This document shows positions 5,032 through 6,760 of a stretch of DNA of 6,760 bases, in pieces. Within the stretch, counting starts at the first letter, position 1; each line of letters begins with the position of its first letter. The stretch spans positions 1 to 6,760 of the forward strand of contig JAUWAH010000133.1 in NCBI GenBank assembly GCA_030602145.1. Direction: 5' to 3'. Under the pieces are notes generated by a model, which saw only the letters and a program-made list of their open reading frames with translations, did no database searches and was not told where the DNA came from. The DNA comes from Desulfobulbus sp. GTDB lineage: Bacteria > Desulfobacterota > Desulfobulbia > Desulfobulbales > Desulfobulbaceae. Both the position numbers and the translations under genes were made by a program.

Positions 5032-6696
5032 ATGTTGAAAAATTTGAAGATCGGGACGCGATTGGCCCTTGGGTTCGGCTTGCTGCTGCTGCTCATGCTC
5101 GTTGTGGGCGGGTATAGCATCAGATCGATCCAAACCCTCACCGAGAAAGTCAATGTGCTGGTCACTGACCGGATGGTCAAGACCGAGCAGGCCAACGCGG
5201 TCATTGGCCATATCAATATTGTCGCTCGAAGCCTGCGCAATATCTACATCGACGACGATAAAGGCCGCCAGGCCCAGGAACTGCAGCGGATCGCCGACGC
5301 CCGCAAGAAGGCCAGCGAAATCTACAACGCCTTGGAACACTCGATCACCAGTGACAAAGGAAGGGCCGCTATCAAAAAAGTACTCGACCTACGCCCCGGC
5401 TATGTTCGCGCCATTGAAAGCTATATGGACCTGGTCAAATCCGGTCAGCTTGAGCAGGCAAGAAAGCTGCTGCTCTCCGATGTCCGGGAAACGCAGCGCG
5501 GATATTTGGAAGCGATCAACCAACTGATCGCCTTCCAGACCGAACTGGCCAATCATGATGGCGTTGAAACCGAAAACGAAGCCCGCACGGCCGTGCGGTT
5601 GATCTCCATTCTGCTGGTCACCGCCCTGGCTGTGAGCGTGCTCATGGCCTTTTTTATCGTTCGTTCGATCACCGGACCGGTGGCCAAGGCTTCGGCCCTG
5701 GCCGAAACCATGGCCAAGGGCGATTTCACCGCCAAGCTCGACATCGACCAGAAAGACGAGATCGGCGCCATGGCCCGGTCGCTCAACACCATGGTCGGCC
5801 AGTTGAGCACCATGATCCGTGACATTATCGGTGGGGTCAACAGCCTGACTTCCTCTTCCAACGACCTGGCCGCGGTCTCCAAACAACTCTCCGCCAACGC
5901 CAAAGAAAGTTCGGACAAGGCCGCCACCGTCGCCGCCGCCACCGAGGAGATGAGCACCAATATGCAGTCGGTCTCCGCCGCCATGGAGCAATCGACCAGC
6001 AACGTTAACATGGTGGCCTCCTCCACCGAAGAGATGACCGCCACCGTCGGCGAGATTGCCCAGAATGCGGAAAAGGCCCGGGCGATCACCGACGGCGCTG
6101 TCAAACAGTCCCAACAGACTTCGATGAAGATGGCCGCCCTGGGCGAGTCAGCCCGCAAGATCGGCCGGGTGACCGAAACCATCACCGAGATCTCCGAGCA
6201 GACCAACCTGTTGGCCCTCAACGCCACCATCGAGGCGGCCCGGGCCGGTGAGGCGGGCAAAGGCTTTGCCGTCGTCGCCAATGAGATCAAGGAACTGGCC
6301 CGGCAGACCGCCGAGGCCACGGTGGACATCAAGAACCAGATTGGCGACATGCAGACCACGACCGCCACCACCGTTGAGGATATCGAGAAAATATCGGCAA
6401 TCATCACCGAGATCAACAACGTCATCAACGGTATCGCCACCGCCGTGGAAGAGCAGTCGGCTGCCTCGAACGAGATCGCCAACAACATCGGCCAGGCCTC
6501 CCAGGGCATCGCCGAGGTCAACGAAAACGTGGCCCAGAGCACAGTGGTCATTGCCGACATCACCCGCGACATCACCGGCATCAATCAGCAGTCGGGCCAG
6601 GTCGGTCAGGGCAGCGCCCAGGTGCAGCAGAGCGCCCAGGGATTGGCGGAGTTGGCGGCGCAGCTCGACAATCTGGTCAAACAGTTCAAGGTCTGA
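5032..6696 (+). CDS. Methyl-accepting chemotaxis protein, four-helix-bundle sensor type
   Basis: This 554-aa transmembrane chemoreceptor senses a periplasmic cue and controls CheA through CheW. A basic start ([10 protein letters not shown]) leads into TM1 (about 11-30). Residues about 31-187 are a mostly helical, charged periplasmic region like the 4HB_MCP family. TM2 is about 188-210, HAMP about 211-264, and a long coiled-coil signalling domain follows. The hairpin tip is clear at about 386-416, with [20 protein letters not shown] and then GKGFAVVA. Glu-Glu pairs at 305-306, 333-334 and 473-474 sit in contexts typical of CheR/CheB methylation sites. The protein ends in LVKQFKV with no CheR-tethering pentapeptide. 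It lies 260 nt after cheW on the same strand, so it is a likely partner of this CheA/CheW pair; the ligand cannot be read from the sequence. Confidence 0.95.
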   Translation: MLKNLKIGTRLALGFGLLLLLMLVVGGYSIRSIQTLTEKVNVLVTDRMVKTEQANAVIGHINIVARSLRNIYIDDDKGRQAQELQRIADARKKASEIYNALEHSITSDKGRAAIKKVLDLRPGYVRAIESYMDLVKSGQLEQARKLLLSDVRETQRGYLEAINQLIAFQTELANHDGVETENEARTAVRLISILLVTALAVSVLMAFFIVRSITGPVAKASALAETMAKGDFTAKLDIDQKDEIGAMARSLNTMVGQLSTMIRDIIGGVNSLTSSSNDLAAVSKQLSANAKESSDKAATVAAATEEMSTNMQSVSAAMEQSTSNVNMVASSTEEMTATVGEIAQNAEKARAITDGAVKQSQQTSMKMAALGESARKIGRVTETITEISEQTNLLALNATIEAARAGEAGKGFAVVANEIKELARQTAEATVDIKNQIGDMQTTTATTVEDIEKISAIITEINNVINGIATAVEEQSAASNEIANNIGQASQGIAEVNENVAQSTVVIADITRDITGINQQSGQVGQGSAQVQQSAQGLAELAAQLDNLVKQFKV

Positions 6697-6760
6697 TCGA
6701 CTCATGCCCGTGCACGCTTGAGCGCACCGACCACTCCTTTCTCACCGGGAGGCGGGCCAC

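Noticed and set aside
5553..6584. 343-codon open frame on the minus strand opposite the receptor gene
   Set aside because: It has repetitive Ser/Ala/Met composition, no ribosome-binding site evidence, and lies opposite the highly conserved MCP signalling domain.
6697..6760. Short ATG frame after the MCP stop (starts near 6704)
   Set aside because: It encodes only five codons before a stop and has no ribosome-binding site.

Overview
The window joins two very different pieces of DNA. From about position 1470 rightwards the sequence is GC-rich and densely coding on the + strand. It holds a chemotaxis signalling cluster: a hybrid CheA kinase, a CheW coupling protein and a methyl-accepting chemotaxis protein (MCP). 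Left of that, about 1.4 kb is clearly richer in A+T. It carries a short minus-strand gene pair and a long non-coding stretch full of dyad symmetries. The gene order, the CheA-REC fusion and the style of the proteins suggest a Gram-negative, motile, possibly deltaproteobacterial (Desulfobulbus-like) organism. That assignment is an impression from the sequence only.

Minus-strand region (1-933). Reading leftwards there is a sigma70-like promoter (904-933), then a complete yybP-ykoY (Mn2+-sensing) riboswitch aptamer (794-895), then a strong intrinsic terminator (756-802). The 5' arm of the terminator contains the 3' strand of aptamer helix P1, so the two structures exclude each other. This is the layout of a transcriptional ON switch. 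About 280 nt downstream lies a 115-residue single-pass membrane protein of unknown function (129-476). It is followed after 28 nt by the start of another unknown gene that leaves the window (1-100). Neither resembles the usual genes under this riboswitch (MntP, TerC/Alx, UPF0016, P-type ATPases). This is the most interesting point in the window.

Middle region (934-1531). No convincing gene is present. It has a perfect 13-bp tandem repeat (1105-1130), a tight series of six inverted repeats (1160-1339) and a good candidate sigma54 promoter (1433-1447) placed 84 bp before the cheA start.

Chemotaxis operon (1532-6696). CheA (919 aa; HPt, dimerisation, ATPase, two CheW-like domains, C-terminal receiver) is followed by CheW after 24 nt, and by a 554-aa MCP after a 260-nt gap that holds two 8-bp hairpins. 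The MCP has two membrane segments, a four-helix-bundle-type sensor region, HAMP and a signalling hairpin. Together they can form a complete receptor-CheW-CheA array core. The receiver fused to CheA may act as an internal phosphate sink or as a tethered CheY. The last 64 bases hold nothing recognisable.
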